Positions 12,701-22,771 of a DNA stretch of 64,000 nucleotides are shown in pieces. Position numbers and translations under genes: made by a program. A model generated the notes under the pieces. That model made no database searches and had not been told where the DNA came from. It saw only the letters and a list, made by a program, of their open reading frames with translations. This stretch comes from Otis tarda (taxonomy: Eukaryota; Chordata; Aves; Otidiformes; Otididae): NCBI GenBank assembly GCA_026413225.1, contig CM048552.1:194507553-194571552 (forward strand), read 5' to 3'. How positions within the stretch are numbered: the first letter of the stretch is position 1; each line of letters starts with the position of its first letter.

Positions 12701-15700
12701 TAGCAGAAAGACTGGCTTCAAGCCTGAAACACAAGGTCTGGTATTCCTCTGGCACAGCATGCTTTATAATTACATGTGGTATCCATACACATTCAACCTC
12801 ATTCTAAGATTAATTAAATTATGGCTTCCACAACCTCCTGTGAGACAGTGTTGCACATCTTTTGCCATCGTTCAACTCCAAAATCTTTCCATATAATTGA
12901 ACATCCCTTGATCTTAGGTTTTCCTCATGTCTCTACTGAGAGAAACACTTGCCTTCTTTAAACAGTTCAGTAACATACTTCCATTTTATCTTTCCACGTA
13001 CACAATTCTCGGGGAAACAATACTAGCCTTTTCATTCTTTCTTTTCAAATGAAAAATTTAAGTTGCTTTTAATTGTTCCTGTCACTTGAAGCAAGACTTT
13101 CCTTCATTCTTAATATAAGTTTTCCTGAGATGGAGCGACCATTTCTAAGAAGATCCAGATAATGCCAATTTCAATTTAAAAGTGGCAGTAAGCTCTCCAC
13201 ATTATCTTCTGTTCTTAAGCAACGTGAAATACAGGTTTTTGACTGCAGTTGAACAGTGCTGAAGTCTTCACCAGCTTGTCTACAATGACAGTAACCATTT
13301 CTTGAATTGATCCAACTGTTTTACAAAAGTGTAAGTACTAGGAGTAGTGCAAACAAAATGTTCTGACTTGTTTTCTTTTCATTCCCACTGATATTTCATC
13401 TAATAATTCTTGCCCATTCATCTAATTTATCGAGTCTCAAGAACAAACTGTGAGAACTTCACACAGTAACTGAACAGTACCAGGCAAAAAATTTAATATT
13501 ATGATGACCTGCAAAACCAGAAAAGCATGAAGTTTGATACAGAGCCTGTAAGGTACACTGTCATCCTTTGTCATGGTGGAATCCAAATCCCACTCACACT
13601 TCTCTACCCAACTATTTTTGTTATCTGTGCTGAGGTCTTCCCTCTCACTCCAAGACAACTTAGATTCTTCCGCAGCTTTTAAAATAGCAAAGAATTATAA
13701 TATTTCATTCTAAATTTTTGTTCATCAACATCACCTGAAGTGTCAAACTATCATTTTCGAGAAACTACTTTCTCTTTAAGCCTGCCTGTAAGTAAACCAG
13801 TAAGGTATTTCAGGCAGTTTTTTCAGATGTATATCTGAATTGTTACATTCTTGTTGGAAGAAGCTATTCAAAAGAGCACAATTCCTGTTTTTCTGGGGCT
13901 TTTTAGTGTAAGTTATTTACATGCTTTTGAAAACTTAACTTTAATTATTTTAAAATGTTTTTCAACTGTATTCTTAGTTACATATAAAAATATTTTCATA
14001 TATACATTACATATTAGTTACACCTAAGAGTGTAAATCACTGATGCAATTAAGTCCAAAGAGGTTTTTTAAAATCAACCTGGAAATTGCCATTTTACTTA
14101 AATGCCTAAGCTATCCAGAAATATATTTAGTACTAGTGACAGTACAATGAATTATTATACAGATTTAAACTTCTTCAGCAAAATAGCTAATAGCATTTCC
14201 TACTGACATGAAAGTGACAGCAGTTTGTATATACAGCTTATTAATGTGAAAGATAATTAGCAGTGCAAGAGTAATATCTGCTGTCAATTTAAAATAAAAA
14301 CTGATCAAATTCTCAGTCCATACACTATCTTCCCCTTCCAATAGGCTGCTTTGAATTACTCTCCAAACTTTGGAAACTAGCCAGGAGGTGTTGCATAATA
14401 CAAATGAGACATTAAAAAACGAAACAAAAGCAAAACCAATTTCTGCTGAGGACTGTGTTTTCAAAAATGTTAGACTTGAAAGTCACAAAGATTGAAATCA
14501 TCCAACTCAGCATGGAGCAAGTACAGTGTTTGAATATCACCTAGTTAGCTCATATTATCACCACAACATGCCTCAAAAACTAAGCTGAAAGCCAAAAAGT
14601 GATCCCATAATAGCTTAGTTTATGGTCCCATACAGCTCTTAGACCTCTAAGACAGCAAAAGAAAGGTGCTAGTATCAACTGTGACACTCTACCAGTTAAT
14701 GTGTTCCAAAACTAGGAAAAAAACAGACATGTAGTTTTCAGACAACAAGGAGCTAAAAATGGAAGGCTAAATATTACACTACACTATTAAATATCAGTAG
14801 CAACATTCAATATTGGCATTAATACTACTATATATAATAGACAAACTATACAAATATACATATTAAATATAATATATAAACCATACAAATACTACACAAG
14901 TGCCATTAACTACTACTGAGTAAATATTGCACTACTGTCCCGATGTAACAAACTTTTACATTTTACTAAATGTCAGGAATCACCTAAACAGGCAGTAGAT
15001 GCAGTGGCTCGCTCGGACACATAACTGAACATGGAAACAACACACGTGCTACAGCTTCTAGAGGCAGACAGAGAAACATGTTCTACTTACCCAAATAAGA
15101 GCTTTCAAACAATGTAATTATGTTACTTAGATCCTTTGTTTTTACTGCGTACTTATGAAGTGAATGACCAAACTTCATAAGCAAGTCAGGATGCAACAGC
15201 ATTTTAAAGGAAATACTGTTTCTAGTGACTGGAACTCTCTAAAGAATTTCACCTAGTTGATGGAAACATGCAGTGCCTCATTTTGGTGAAGAGCACTGTA
15301 AGATCTTAGAAGACTGCAGAACAGATGCTACTAATACAGTTTGTGACCACTCTACCCTGAAATAAACAAACAGATCTACTGTCTCAAACTTTTTCCAATA
15401 TTCTGACTTATTTCCAGTAAGGTCTAGATTTTTTTCACTTCTGATTTATTACACTCACAAACGAAAAGTTTTCCATGTGAAAAAGACAGCTTAATGGCTC
15501 CATTACTACAGGGGCTTCTTGAAGAAACACTAAGTGAAAAATGAAGACAGTTATACGACTCACAAATATTTTTTCCCCCAGCTTGTCTTACTGAGAAAAT
15601 AAGCTGAAATATCGCTTCAGGATTACTTTGAAAAGACAAAGACTGTTGTGTAATTAAATACTGTGCTCTTGTCAACATCACTTCTGGCTCAATGCTTTCA

Positions 15701-18700
15701 TGCAATTACCTACCCTCTTCTACTGTTGAATCCAGCTGGGTAACTTTGACAGCGAGGCGATCAATTCTGTCTTGAAGGGAATTTGCTCTGATGTAGAAGC
15801 TGTTGGCCTCATTAAACAATTCACCAAATATGTCTTCAGCATGTTTGCCTGTGTAAGAAAATAGACAGGAAAATCCCTTTGCTGAAGGCTTACAAAACAC
15901 AAGACAAGTGGCTTCAGTGTCATGAAGTTAATAAAACACAGTAGCTGCAGGATTGTAACAGCGCAATTTGTCATTCAGTAAAATTCTGGGCAACAGATTT
16001 GCACAAAAATCTCAAAATATACCATAAACGCTGCCTGAAGTCTGTTCTCCTGGACATCCTGGTTAGTATTCTACTTAAAAAACAGGGAAACTTTCAAATT
16101 TTAATCCTTATGTAGCTGAACTACTGTCAATTGACACACAACTGATCATTAAATGCCTCTGTGATGAAAATAAAGGCCCATCAAAGTTACTGCTGTCCAC
16201 AAAAGCTTCTGAGGTAAATTCTGAAACCTAAAATCTTGCAATCCATAGTCAGTAAAATTCAACCATAAGCATGAGCACAAGCCAATATCAAAATGAAGGC
16301 AAAGTGAAACAGATAAAAATCAGGATCCTCATGCAAAGCAGCCCACTTACCTCTACAGATGGTCACTGTATACACTGTTGTTGTCACTGGAGTAATTTGA
16401 GAGACTAAGATGGCACTGACCACATTTACGGATGGCCAGTCTGGACTTGATACAGCACAGAAGTTGAAGTTGACATCTAGTTAAAGATATCCCTGCTCCT
16501 TGCAGGGAGGTTGGACTAGATGACCTTTAAAGGTCCCTTCCAACCCTAACTACTCTATGATTCTAAAAGAGGAGCCTACAACCTTTTCAGCCGCCCTTTC
16601 AGCTGATGTATTTTCTCAGTCACTGTGACAGTGGATAGTCCAGCTCAGATCTGCAGCCTCAGAGCCTACCCTAAAAGCACTACAGTGAACCGAAGTGCCA
16701 CATGATAAACCCAGTCCCCTCTTGGTTCACGGATCCTTGTGCATGCCCGCTCCTTTCTTAGACTTCCCACCACCCAAAGCACCATGCATTCTCATCCACA
16801 GTTTGACTCTCCTTCTGACCTGTATCAAGACAAGTCTGAAGAGCAGAAACGGAGAGGAAGGGGAAAGTGAAATTTTGTCTCATAGTTGGAACAATATGGA
16901 ATATGTATTAACCACCTAAATGACAGGGACATCCAAAAGAACAGGAATTGCTGACATTTTCAGTTGGGTCCTATAACCAATCTTAATAGTCTACAAAGAA
17001 AAGAACAGACGTAATAAAAATTTCAGTCAAGATCCCATCCTGTGAACATTTGGAGACCATAATTCAAAGTAAAAAATTGCCACACTTAGCATGTCAAGAG
17101 GATCTGCCCCTTTCTTGGATCGTTTACCTGGGGAGAAGAGAACAACAAAAACACTAAAACACTATCTGAAAGCACTGTTTGTGAATTACAAATAAAAAAA
17201 ATAATTTGATTGCCTCGCTTTGAGTTGAGAACTTTACCAGTAATAGATTTCTTCACTGAATGTAAGCTCAGCCAATAACTAACCCAAAACGTCAGATATT
17301 TTGGTGTATCCAAGCTCCGCTTCATATGTATGTGGAAGGTGGACAAGCAAGGTGTGCTGCCTGCCCGCTCCTAATCTCCGCCTGCTCAAAGCACAGTCAG
17401 GCAGAGCAGGCTGCCCAGGACTGTATCCAGTTGGGTTTTTTAATACTTCCAAGGATGGAGGCTCCACAACTTCTCCAGGCAACCCGTGCCAGTGTTCAGT
17501 CACCTTCACACTACAAGTGTTCTCTAAATGCTTCCCGGCAGCTAGTTGAGATGCAATTATAATCCCCATTTGACTTAGCTGCTGCAAATGGAGAGGTTAT
17601 TCCAAGCTACGGAACAAATAAGCTTTTCAACTCTTCAGCTAAATAAAGCAGGTATTACATTCTTCAGCCACCAGTATTCAGAGCTCAAAACATCAATAAA
17701 TTTTAATGGATGCTAGTTTATGTTAATACATTGAAATCAGCCTACTGAGGGAGCATTGCCAATTCTAGAATTAAACACATCACCCCTAGAGACGCCAAGC
17801 AGACAGGTGCTTGTCAGTTATCTTTCAGGAGGCAAACCAACTCATAAAGTTGATCTGTGAGAATATACCTCTTTTAATACCAAATTCTATTTTTATTTTT
17901 TTAAAACATTTGCTACTCTAAAACAAGTGGAAGACAGGTTGTCAATCTCCTGCCAGTAAAAACAGTGACATGGTAAAGTAATATTGGGAACATGATATTC
18001 CGATTAACATGATGCAGTAAGTTTTAGAAAAAAAAGCAGTATTTCTCTAGTGTTTTCTATGTCACTATCTTTTTAATTAGATTTCTAACAATACAGAAAC
18101 AAGCAGAAAAAACTACCTGAAGTTACAAGCATGTAACTTTCAACTTAAGAGCTGATTCTGGTACTATAAGACAGTAATTTAAAAACATGAGGTGCTTCCC
18201 AACATACAGGCAACCTAAATATTAATTTTTAAAAAATATCAAAGGAATTATGCAGTCTTTCCTTCTAAGGCTCCCTCCAACCACAGAAGTAGTTGAGGGA
18301 AAATTTAGTCAAGATGATGCCTCACCAAATGCCTGCTCTCGGTATGTTTTAATGTCAATTAACAGAAGTGCCTCTTTCTGGCACTTCCACGGGTCGTCTT
18401 CACAGAGCTGTATATTTGATTGCTCACTAAATGAACTCCAAAGAATTGCGAGACATTTCTGGAAAAAAGTATTTCACAAATAATTGAAATAATACCTCTA
18501 CCCAAGTTCTACAGTAATTACATGAAATATAACCTTGCCACATCAGTTTATAACATCTCTCGCAGAGACTAGACACTACCTGGATTAATTACAATTGATT
18601 TTCACACACTGCACAAAAAGGTGTGCATTAACACATTGAATATGTTGCCCTAAAGGTGTCTTTTGTCAGCAGTCAAAATGGTCAGTGCTGTAACACAAGA

Positions 18701-21700
18701 GGAATTCAACAACAGTGCTGGCTTGTCTGAAGACCAGAAGCCCAACAGTGTTTATTTCTTTGGCTAGTTTCCTTTCACATATTTGAGTCTAAAAAAGTAC
18801 AGCTTTCCTTTGCATTTCTTGTTCCACAGCACAAGTATATGGAAAAATACATTCAAGTTACAGAAAGATTTACAGTGCGTTAAAAGGGTAACAGTTTTTC
18901 ACACCATGAACATGCATTATCAAAGAAAAAAGGTACAGCAATGTCACCACCTGGCATTCAGGTGTTAGTTCTACAAGATACTGGAAGAGAGATGACACTA
19001 GGGCTGCCCCAAAGGGAGCCAGCACTGCACTAATGCTCTCCCAGGGGTTTCTAGGTAAGCACTGAAATGTCCCACAGAACTACCTGGTGTTTTTTAAACT
19101 GGAATTCATCCAGGACATAACCATTTTATCACAACACGGAGCACAAGACAGTGATTTCACCCACCTATTTGTAACTGGATTAATTAGCATTAGAATCATG
19201 CTTCTCCCCTCCCTGTTATTTTTTTTTAATAAGCAAAAGTGGTAGGCTGTTACTGACCAGGTCTTGATTCCTACCTGCTTCCTCACAGTACTTCCAGGAC
19301 AATATCTAATGCCGAAAAAGCTAACTTTCCAACTCAACCTGATTTAGCAGTGGTAAAGAGCAGAGCCACACAAAGCTGGGTGCAGTGTGCTCAGGCAACG
19401 GCCAATCTACCCAAGAAAATACTAGGAGGGGAGCTGGTGGACATTGCTGTCTGCGTGAAAGAAAAACTCTTCCAAGTCTCCACAGCATACACTTTGGTAT
19501 TGCTAGCATATGGGTCAAAGAAAGTAGCCCTATACCCATGTACAGATCATTTATAGCCATACAGAAATAAGATTGCAGCCTGACAGGTAGCATCTGAATG
19601 AATGGAGAAGCCAAAGATACAAAAATACTATATATTTAAAGACTCATAGAAGGGATAGAAGTTAAGAAGTGGTAATGCAACTTCAAACACAAGTACGTTA
19701 ACATACAGACTGAAATCTAATTAGTAAAGCTCAATAAGGGATTACATATACAGCTTTTAATATTTAGTCTTCAACAACAATCAGATGTAATTTAGTATTT
19801 CTTCCCCATATATACACATATGCAAAACGCGGGAACAAAACCATGGCGCAACAGATCTTGTTGCATAGAGCAGCTTTTTTTCACTGGCTTGAGTCCTGCA
19901 GCCATCATACCAAACCCCACTGTCAGCGGAGTATTTTGTGGAAGCTTTCTTCAAAGCCTTTGCTCCATGACTGTGTTTACCAAGTAAAGCATCATGGTAC
20001 TTACAGGTACAGGCTGCAAATGCTCCCAGTCCTCCCCCCAGTAGCATCTCTCCTCCTAAGTGAAGGGGAAACCCCCAGTCAAGCTTTTGCCTTATACAAA
20101 AGTGCACTGTTTCATGCACAACACTGTTAGCTCTGCCTGTGCTCCAAGCCAGCTGGCTGCAAACAAACCCAAATCCAAAGACATAATAGAAAAAACCTCC
20201 CTTTGGATAGAAAATTGTTCATGTCTCCTGAAAAGAGCAGAGGCAGAAGTAAGCCAAATTTGTAAGCAACAGCATAGATCCGCCAGTTTTTAAAATCCAC
20301 ACTGAACTCACAGTGCAACATTAAAAACCAGTGTGACTGCAAGGCAGACCTGTAGTTGCTGTCTCCACACTTCAAGCTGTGGGAACACCAGCAAGCTCTG
20401 ATGCTGCCAGCAGGACACACCACATTAGCTACAGCACAGCATTTTTGTATGACCACTTCCTCGCTCCCAGTTGGCTTGAAACACAAAATAAATGCTCTCT
20501 GCAGAAAAAACCCTCTGCAAACATGACAAATTTTGGTCTGTGGACAAGCCTTCTGGTAGATTTTACTCATTAAATACCATGTATTAATCTGTTAAAGCAA
20601 AGGACACATCATTTATTTGCATAGATCTTTAACTTGACACTAATAAAGTACTCAACAGTTGTCTACAGAGGCTTCTGATGACCTGAGAAATCTGCTAAGG
20701 GAAAATGGCAGGATAAGGATTGTGTAGGTAAGTTCCTCAGCAACAATCGTAAGAGGATCTGAACAGGCAATGTAACAGGCAGATTAGCTCCAAGACCAAA
20801 TTTGGACAAATAAAAGCTAGACATTCCTAGCAAGTCAGGCAAGGGAAAACGGTATTTACCCACCCTGGCAATCATTGCACAATACCAAAATGAGGTCTCA
20901 TCAGACTTCCCTGAATGTAATTAGGAGACATTACCATTCTTCTCAGTCTTCTGAAACATAAGGATGTCAATACTGAGCAACTGCCTGATAAAACAGTAAA
21001 TGAAACTCAATGACAACACAAAGACTAATTAACTATAACTGACACTGGGCACTTAATTGGCAGCTACTGCTCAAAAACATTGGAGAATCACTTGGAAACC
21101 TCTCTGAAAATATCAACGCAATGTTTACCAGCAATCAAAATTCTCTAAATTCTTAGGGAACTAATCATAAAACAGAAAGTCTGTTTGGATTATTATCTGA
21201 AGTCTTCAACATTCCACCTTAAAAAAAACCCCAACATACCCAAATCAGAAATAATGATGATCAGAAATACAAAATTATTTCTATCAAAAAAGAGTAATGG
21301 ATCTATATTTATAGATCTATTACATATCTATATATATATAAAGAGATCTATTAATGTGTTGTGTATATATCTATATAAATACTAATAGATCAGGACACTC
21401 CAACCTGGAAAAGACATCACTAGGAGAGCATGATAAAGACTTAATAAAATCACAGATTATAATGGAAATACACAAGATGAAAACACCTTTCATCATTTTT
21501 CATAACTCAAGAACCAGAAGGTATCAAAAAGAAGAGATCAGCTTCTATTGTGAGACATTCTGCCACAGGTCAACGGGCAAGAAAAAAGTGCACTCCGTAG
21601 TCGAACATACCTAAGCAATTCCACAGATGATAGGTTTACAAATGTTCATTACATAGTATGATTCAGACGGATCTCCAGCTCAGAAAATCCCTAGTTCACT

Positions 21701-22761
21701 GACTACTGGAAAGGGAAATATGTTTCTTGTACTTCTTCCCTAAGCACAGGCTATTTTCTATCATCACAGATTGAACACTGGACTTAGTGGGACCCACAGT
21801 CCAAACTCCATAAAGACTTTATTACATTCTTAAACCATTTCCATTTAGAAATTGAAGAAACTGATGAAGCAATAATTTCAGCAGAGTTAGCAGCACAAAC
21901 AACAGCTGCTGACTGTTAAATACTCTCTGAAGAAATCTCTTTTGTCATTCATTAAGAAATATTATTCCTCCTGCAAGCACTCCAGGCATGCTTCTAGAAT
22001 TGCTAGTTGTGGTGTCAACTGGCAGGTGTTCTGCGTAGGCCACTCCGAACGGAGTTGGTGCCAGCTTGCCTCAACAGTAGCCTACAGGTTTGTTCAGTGA
22101 ATGCCATTCTTTTGATGCATGTACTTAATTTCATTCAGATGAATTGATCACACGTATATATAAAGAAAAGGCTGAAGAAATATTAGTACATCAAAACAAA
22201 CTGAAACTTCAGTCAAATGTGCCATTTGATGCCAAGAGGCAGAAGACTTTGCTGGCTTCATCTTGTAAAACTGAAAGTCAAGAATAACTCAAGTGCTAGC
22301 CTTGTTTCTTGCACCAATTTCACTCACTTTAGAAAAATTCCTGGTTTTCTATGCCACAGTTTTTTTGTTGGTTCCTTTGTTGTTGTTGGGGTTTTGTTGG
22401 TTGGTTGGTTGGTTTTTACACTTGTACATCTTAGAGACGCTCTTCTTGTATAAACTTCAAAATACAGAAGAGCATAAAAGCAATGAAGTAGCATTATATT
22501 ATTATAGTACCTAAATGACAATGTCCTGTGTCATAATTTTGCTATTTAAAATAAGCCATCTTAAAGATCTTAATTTATTTGTTTTTTCATCAAGAATCAA
22601 ATACTTGCAGGAACTTACAGATACTTACTTAAGCTGCTTAGCTGGCGTATGATAGCAGCAAGGGTGCTATTCGTTACACATTCCAGTTCACTAGTAATTC
22701 CCTCTGGCAGAGCTCCTCGGCAGAGATGCCGCGGTTCAATGTTCCTCTTCACCAAAGGCAT
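374..22761 (-). CDS. WASF3: WASF3 (WAVE3), spliced CDS, residues 1-450, 3' end outside window
   Basis: This is the orthologue of human WASF3, a subunit of the WAVE regulatory complex (with CYFIP, NCKAP1, ABI and BRK1) that activates Arp2/3 downstream of Rac in lamellipodia. Seven exons join in frame: 22761-22629, 15848-15714, 12382-12229, 10469-10352, 5647-5472, 2633-2370 and 744-374 (1351 nt). All introns are GT-AG. Seen in order: WAVE homology domain (about 1-170), lysine/arginine-rich segment (172-202), proline-rich region (about 300-435) and the start of WH2 (438-450). Known Abl target tyrosines Y151, Y248 and Y337 are present at the human numbering. The N-terminal sequence, including [14 protein letters not shown] and STVEEV, matches WASF3 and not WASF1. 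The final exon, encoding the remaining WH2, central and acidic regions, is left of base 1. The family is usually about 500 aa, so roughly 50 residues are missing because of the window edge. The identification rests on recalled human sequence, not on a database search. Confidence 0.97.
745..2369 (-). other. WASF3: WASF3 intron between residues 327 and 328
   Basis: This is AT-rich intronic sequence between two resolved exons. It contains one long imperfect inverted repeat (1232-1278, listed separately). No transposable element was recognised. Confidence 0.9.
1232..1278. repeat. Inverted repeat, 18-bp arms with one mismatch
   Basis: The left arm is TCAAGTTTATCAATTTAA (1232-1249). The right arm is TTAAATTGATACACTTGA (1261-1278). 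The arms pair with a single mismatch across an 11-base AT loop. No coding or known repeat family was recognised. Confidence 0.85.
2370..2633 (-). CDS. WASF3: WASF3 coding exon, residues 240-327 (Y248, first polyproline run)
   Basis: This 264-bp exon runs from an acceptor ending AATTTTAG to the donor GTAAAACT. It encodes [20 protein letters not shown] with Y248, a reported Abl-dependent site in human WAVE3, then a poorly conserved linker ([15 protein letters not shown]) and the hinge HEYRPPS. The first polyproline run of six is at residues 304-309. It ends PAEYG in phase 2. The linker between about 258 and 300 diverges most from recalled human sequence while keeping the same length. Confidence 0.96.
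2634..5471 (-). other. WASF3: WASF3 intron interrupting codon 239
   Basis: This is intronic sequence with short A-rich runs, for example an AAAAT repeat near 4456-4476. No transposon or RNA gene was recognised. Confidence 0.9.
5472..5647 (-). CDS. WASF3: WASF3 coding exon, residues 181-239 (basic region)
   Basis: This 176-bp exon starts after an acceptor ending ACATTAG and completes the basic region: [14 protein letters not shown] and [12 protein letters not shown] (residues 181-206). It continues with [13 protein letters not shown] and a Ser-rich stretch ([11 protein letters not shown]) containing a proline-directed serine at 235. The donor is GTCTGT, weaker than the others in this gene, but it is the only site that restores the frame (phase 2) into the next exon, giving [11 protein letters not shown] across the junction. 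Confidence 0.96.
8491..8522. repeat. Poly-A / A-rich tract
   Basis: A run of about 19 A is followed by TT and another A run. No attached retrotransposon body is visible. Confidence 0.85.
9190..9398. repeat. Degenerate CA/TA alternating purine-pyrimidine tract
   Basis: Around 200 bp are dominated by ACATAC, GTATAC, ATGTGT and TATGCA words, ending in a GTGTGTGTGT run. It is a decayed microsatellite in a WASF3 intron. Confidence 0.75.
10352..10469 (-). CDS. WASF3: WASF3 coding exon, residues 141-180 (Y151 and basic region start)
   Basis: This 118-bp exon lies between the acceptor TTTTTCCAG and the donor GTAAAAGC. It encodes [20 protein letters not shown], with Y151 in the FYTDPSY motif. In WAVE proteins this tyrosine is a reported Abl-family kinase site in the meander, and its modification helps release the autoinhibited complex. 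The exon then enters the strongly basic run KRKEKRRQK (172-180), the part of WAVE linked to acidic phospholipid binding. It ends at a codon boundary. Confidence 0.97.
10470..12228 (-). other. WASF3: WASF3 intron interrupting codon 141
   Basis: The part nearest the 10352-10469 exon (10640-11230) has visibly higher GC than its surroundings and could be an old, unrecognised repeat. A GT/GC dinucleotide tract lies at 11826-11855. No exon was recognised. Confidence 0.88.
11826..11855. repeat. GT-rich microsatellite
   Basis: A short imperfect (GT)n run contains GTGTGCGTGTGTGT and ACACGTGTGTATA. Confidence 0.8.
12229..12382 (-). CDS. WASF3: WASF3 coding exon, residues 90-141
   Basis: This 154-bp exon starts after the acceptor TTTCTAACAG and ends before the donor GTATGG. 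It encodes [14 protein letters not shown], then [19 protein letters not shown], then [11 protein letters not shown]. It covers the end of the helical part of the WAVE homology domain and the start of the extended 'meander' that lies across CYFIP in known WAVE complex structures. The exon begins in phase 1 and ends in phase 2 (first two bases of Arg141). Ser at the NILSPY position replaces the Thr of recalled human WASF3. Confidence 0.96.
12383..15713 (-). other. WASF3: WASF3 intron interrupting codon 90
   Basis: This is AT-rich intronic sequence with a TA-rich patch at 14820-14892. Nothing else was recognised. Confidence 0.9.
14818..14892. repeat. TA-rich low-complexity tract
   Basis: Repeated ATATA, ACTATA and ATACAAAT words form a degenerate AT repeat in a WASF3 intron. 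Confidence 0.7.
15714..15848 (-). CDS. WASF3: WASF3 coding exon, residues 45-89 (WAVE homology domain)
   Basis: This 135-bp exon runs from the acceptor TTACACAG to the donor GTAGGTAA. It starts by completing Ser45, continues [15 protein letters not shown] and [18 protein letters not shown], and ends with one base of Val90. The heptad-like spacing of I/L/V fits the long helical bundle that WAVE N-termini form with ABI and BRK1 in the complex. Residues N58-S-F-Y show a Ser where recalled human WASF3 has Asn, a conservative change. The length is a multiple of three and matches phase 1 on both sides. Confidence 0.96.
16489..16565 (+). mobile_element. CR1 LINE 3' tail fragment
   Basis: The fragment shows the conserved CR1 3' end: CCCTGCTCCTTGCAGG, GGTTGGACTAGATGACC, TTCCAACCCTAACTA, then the octamer-type terminus CTATGATTCTA. 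It is truncated to the last ~77 bp. It lies antisense to WASF3. Confidence 0.93.
17385..17545 (-). mobile_element. CR1 LINE fragment, internal 3' region
   Basis: On the minus strand the text corresponds to the CR1 segment just after the RT region. Plus-strand landmarks are GGCTGCCCAGGACTGTATCC, CAGTTGGGTTTTTTAATAC and CCTCCACAAC-like words. The terminal octamers are absent, so both ends are eroded. Boundaries are approximate. Confidence 0.8.
21300..21392. repeat. ATCTAT/TA-rich low-complexity tract
   Basis: AGATCTAT, TATATATA and TATCTATATA words recur. The copies are imperfect, so this is an old microsatellite. Confidence 0.75.
22397..22413 (+). repeat. (TTGG)n microsatellite
   Basis: Four or so TTGG units follow a GTT-rich stretch, about 215 bases inside the intron 3' to the start-codon exon. 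Confidence 0.75.
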
Positions 22762-22771
22762 GGCTTACAAC
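22629..22771 (-). CDS. WASF3: WASF3 exon with start codon (residues 1-44)
   Basis: The start ATG is at 22761-22759, in an exon that begins at 22771 after a pyrimidine-rich acceptor ending TTCCAG. Ten 5' UTR bases precede the ATG, and an in-frame TAA lies two codons upstream, which fixes the start. The context has G at -3 and C at +4. It encodes [14 protein letters not shown] followed by the helix that opens the WAVE homology domain, the surface packing against the other complex subunits. The donor GTAAGTAT follows base 22629, and the exon ends in phase 1 (one base of Ser45). At least one upstream non-coding exon must exist, because the exon has its own splice acceptor. Confidence 0.97.

Larger units (their letters stand above)
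15849..22628 (-). other. WASF3: WASF3 intron interrupting codon 45
   Basis: This intron contains two short CR1 tails in opposite orientation (16489-16565 and 17385-17545) and a TA/ATCTAT-rich patch (21300-21392). The GC-richer interval 19840-20560 has open frames on both strands but no recognisable protein. Confidence 0.9.

Noticed and set aside
20127-20570. 147-codon cysteine-rich open frame on the minus strand.
   Set aside because: No domain, no splice or start context and no regular cysteine spacing. An overlapping plus-strand frame is equally open, so it is likely chance in a GC-richer stretch.
374-22761. Assignment to WASF1 or WASF2 instead of WASF3.
   Set aside because: N-terminal and linker residues ([31 protein letters not shown]) are those of WASF3 and differ from recalled WASF1. 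Overall length and tyrosine numbering also fit WASF3.
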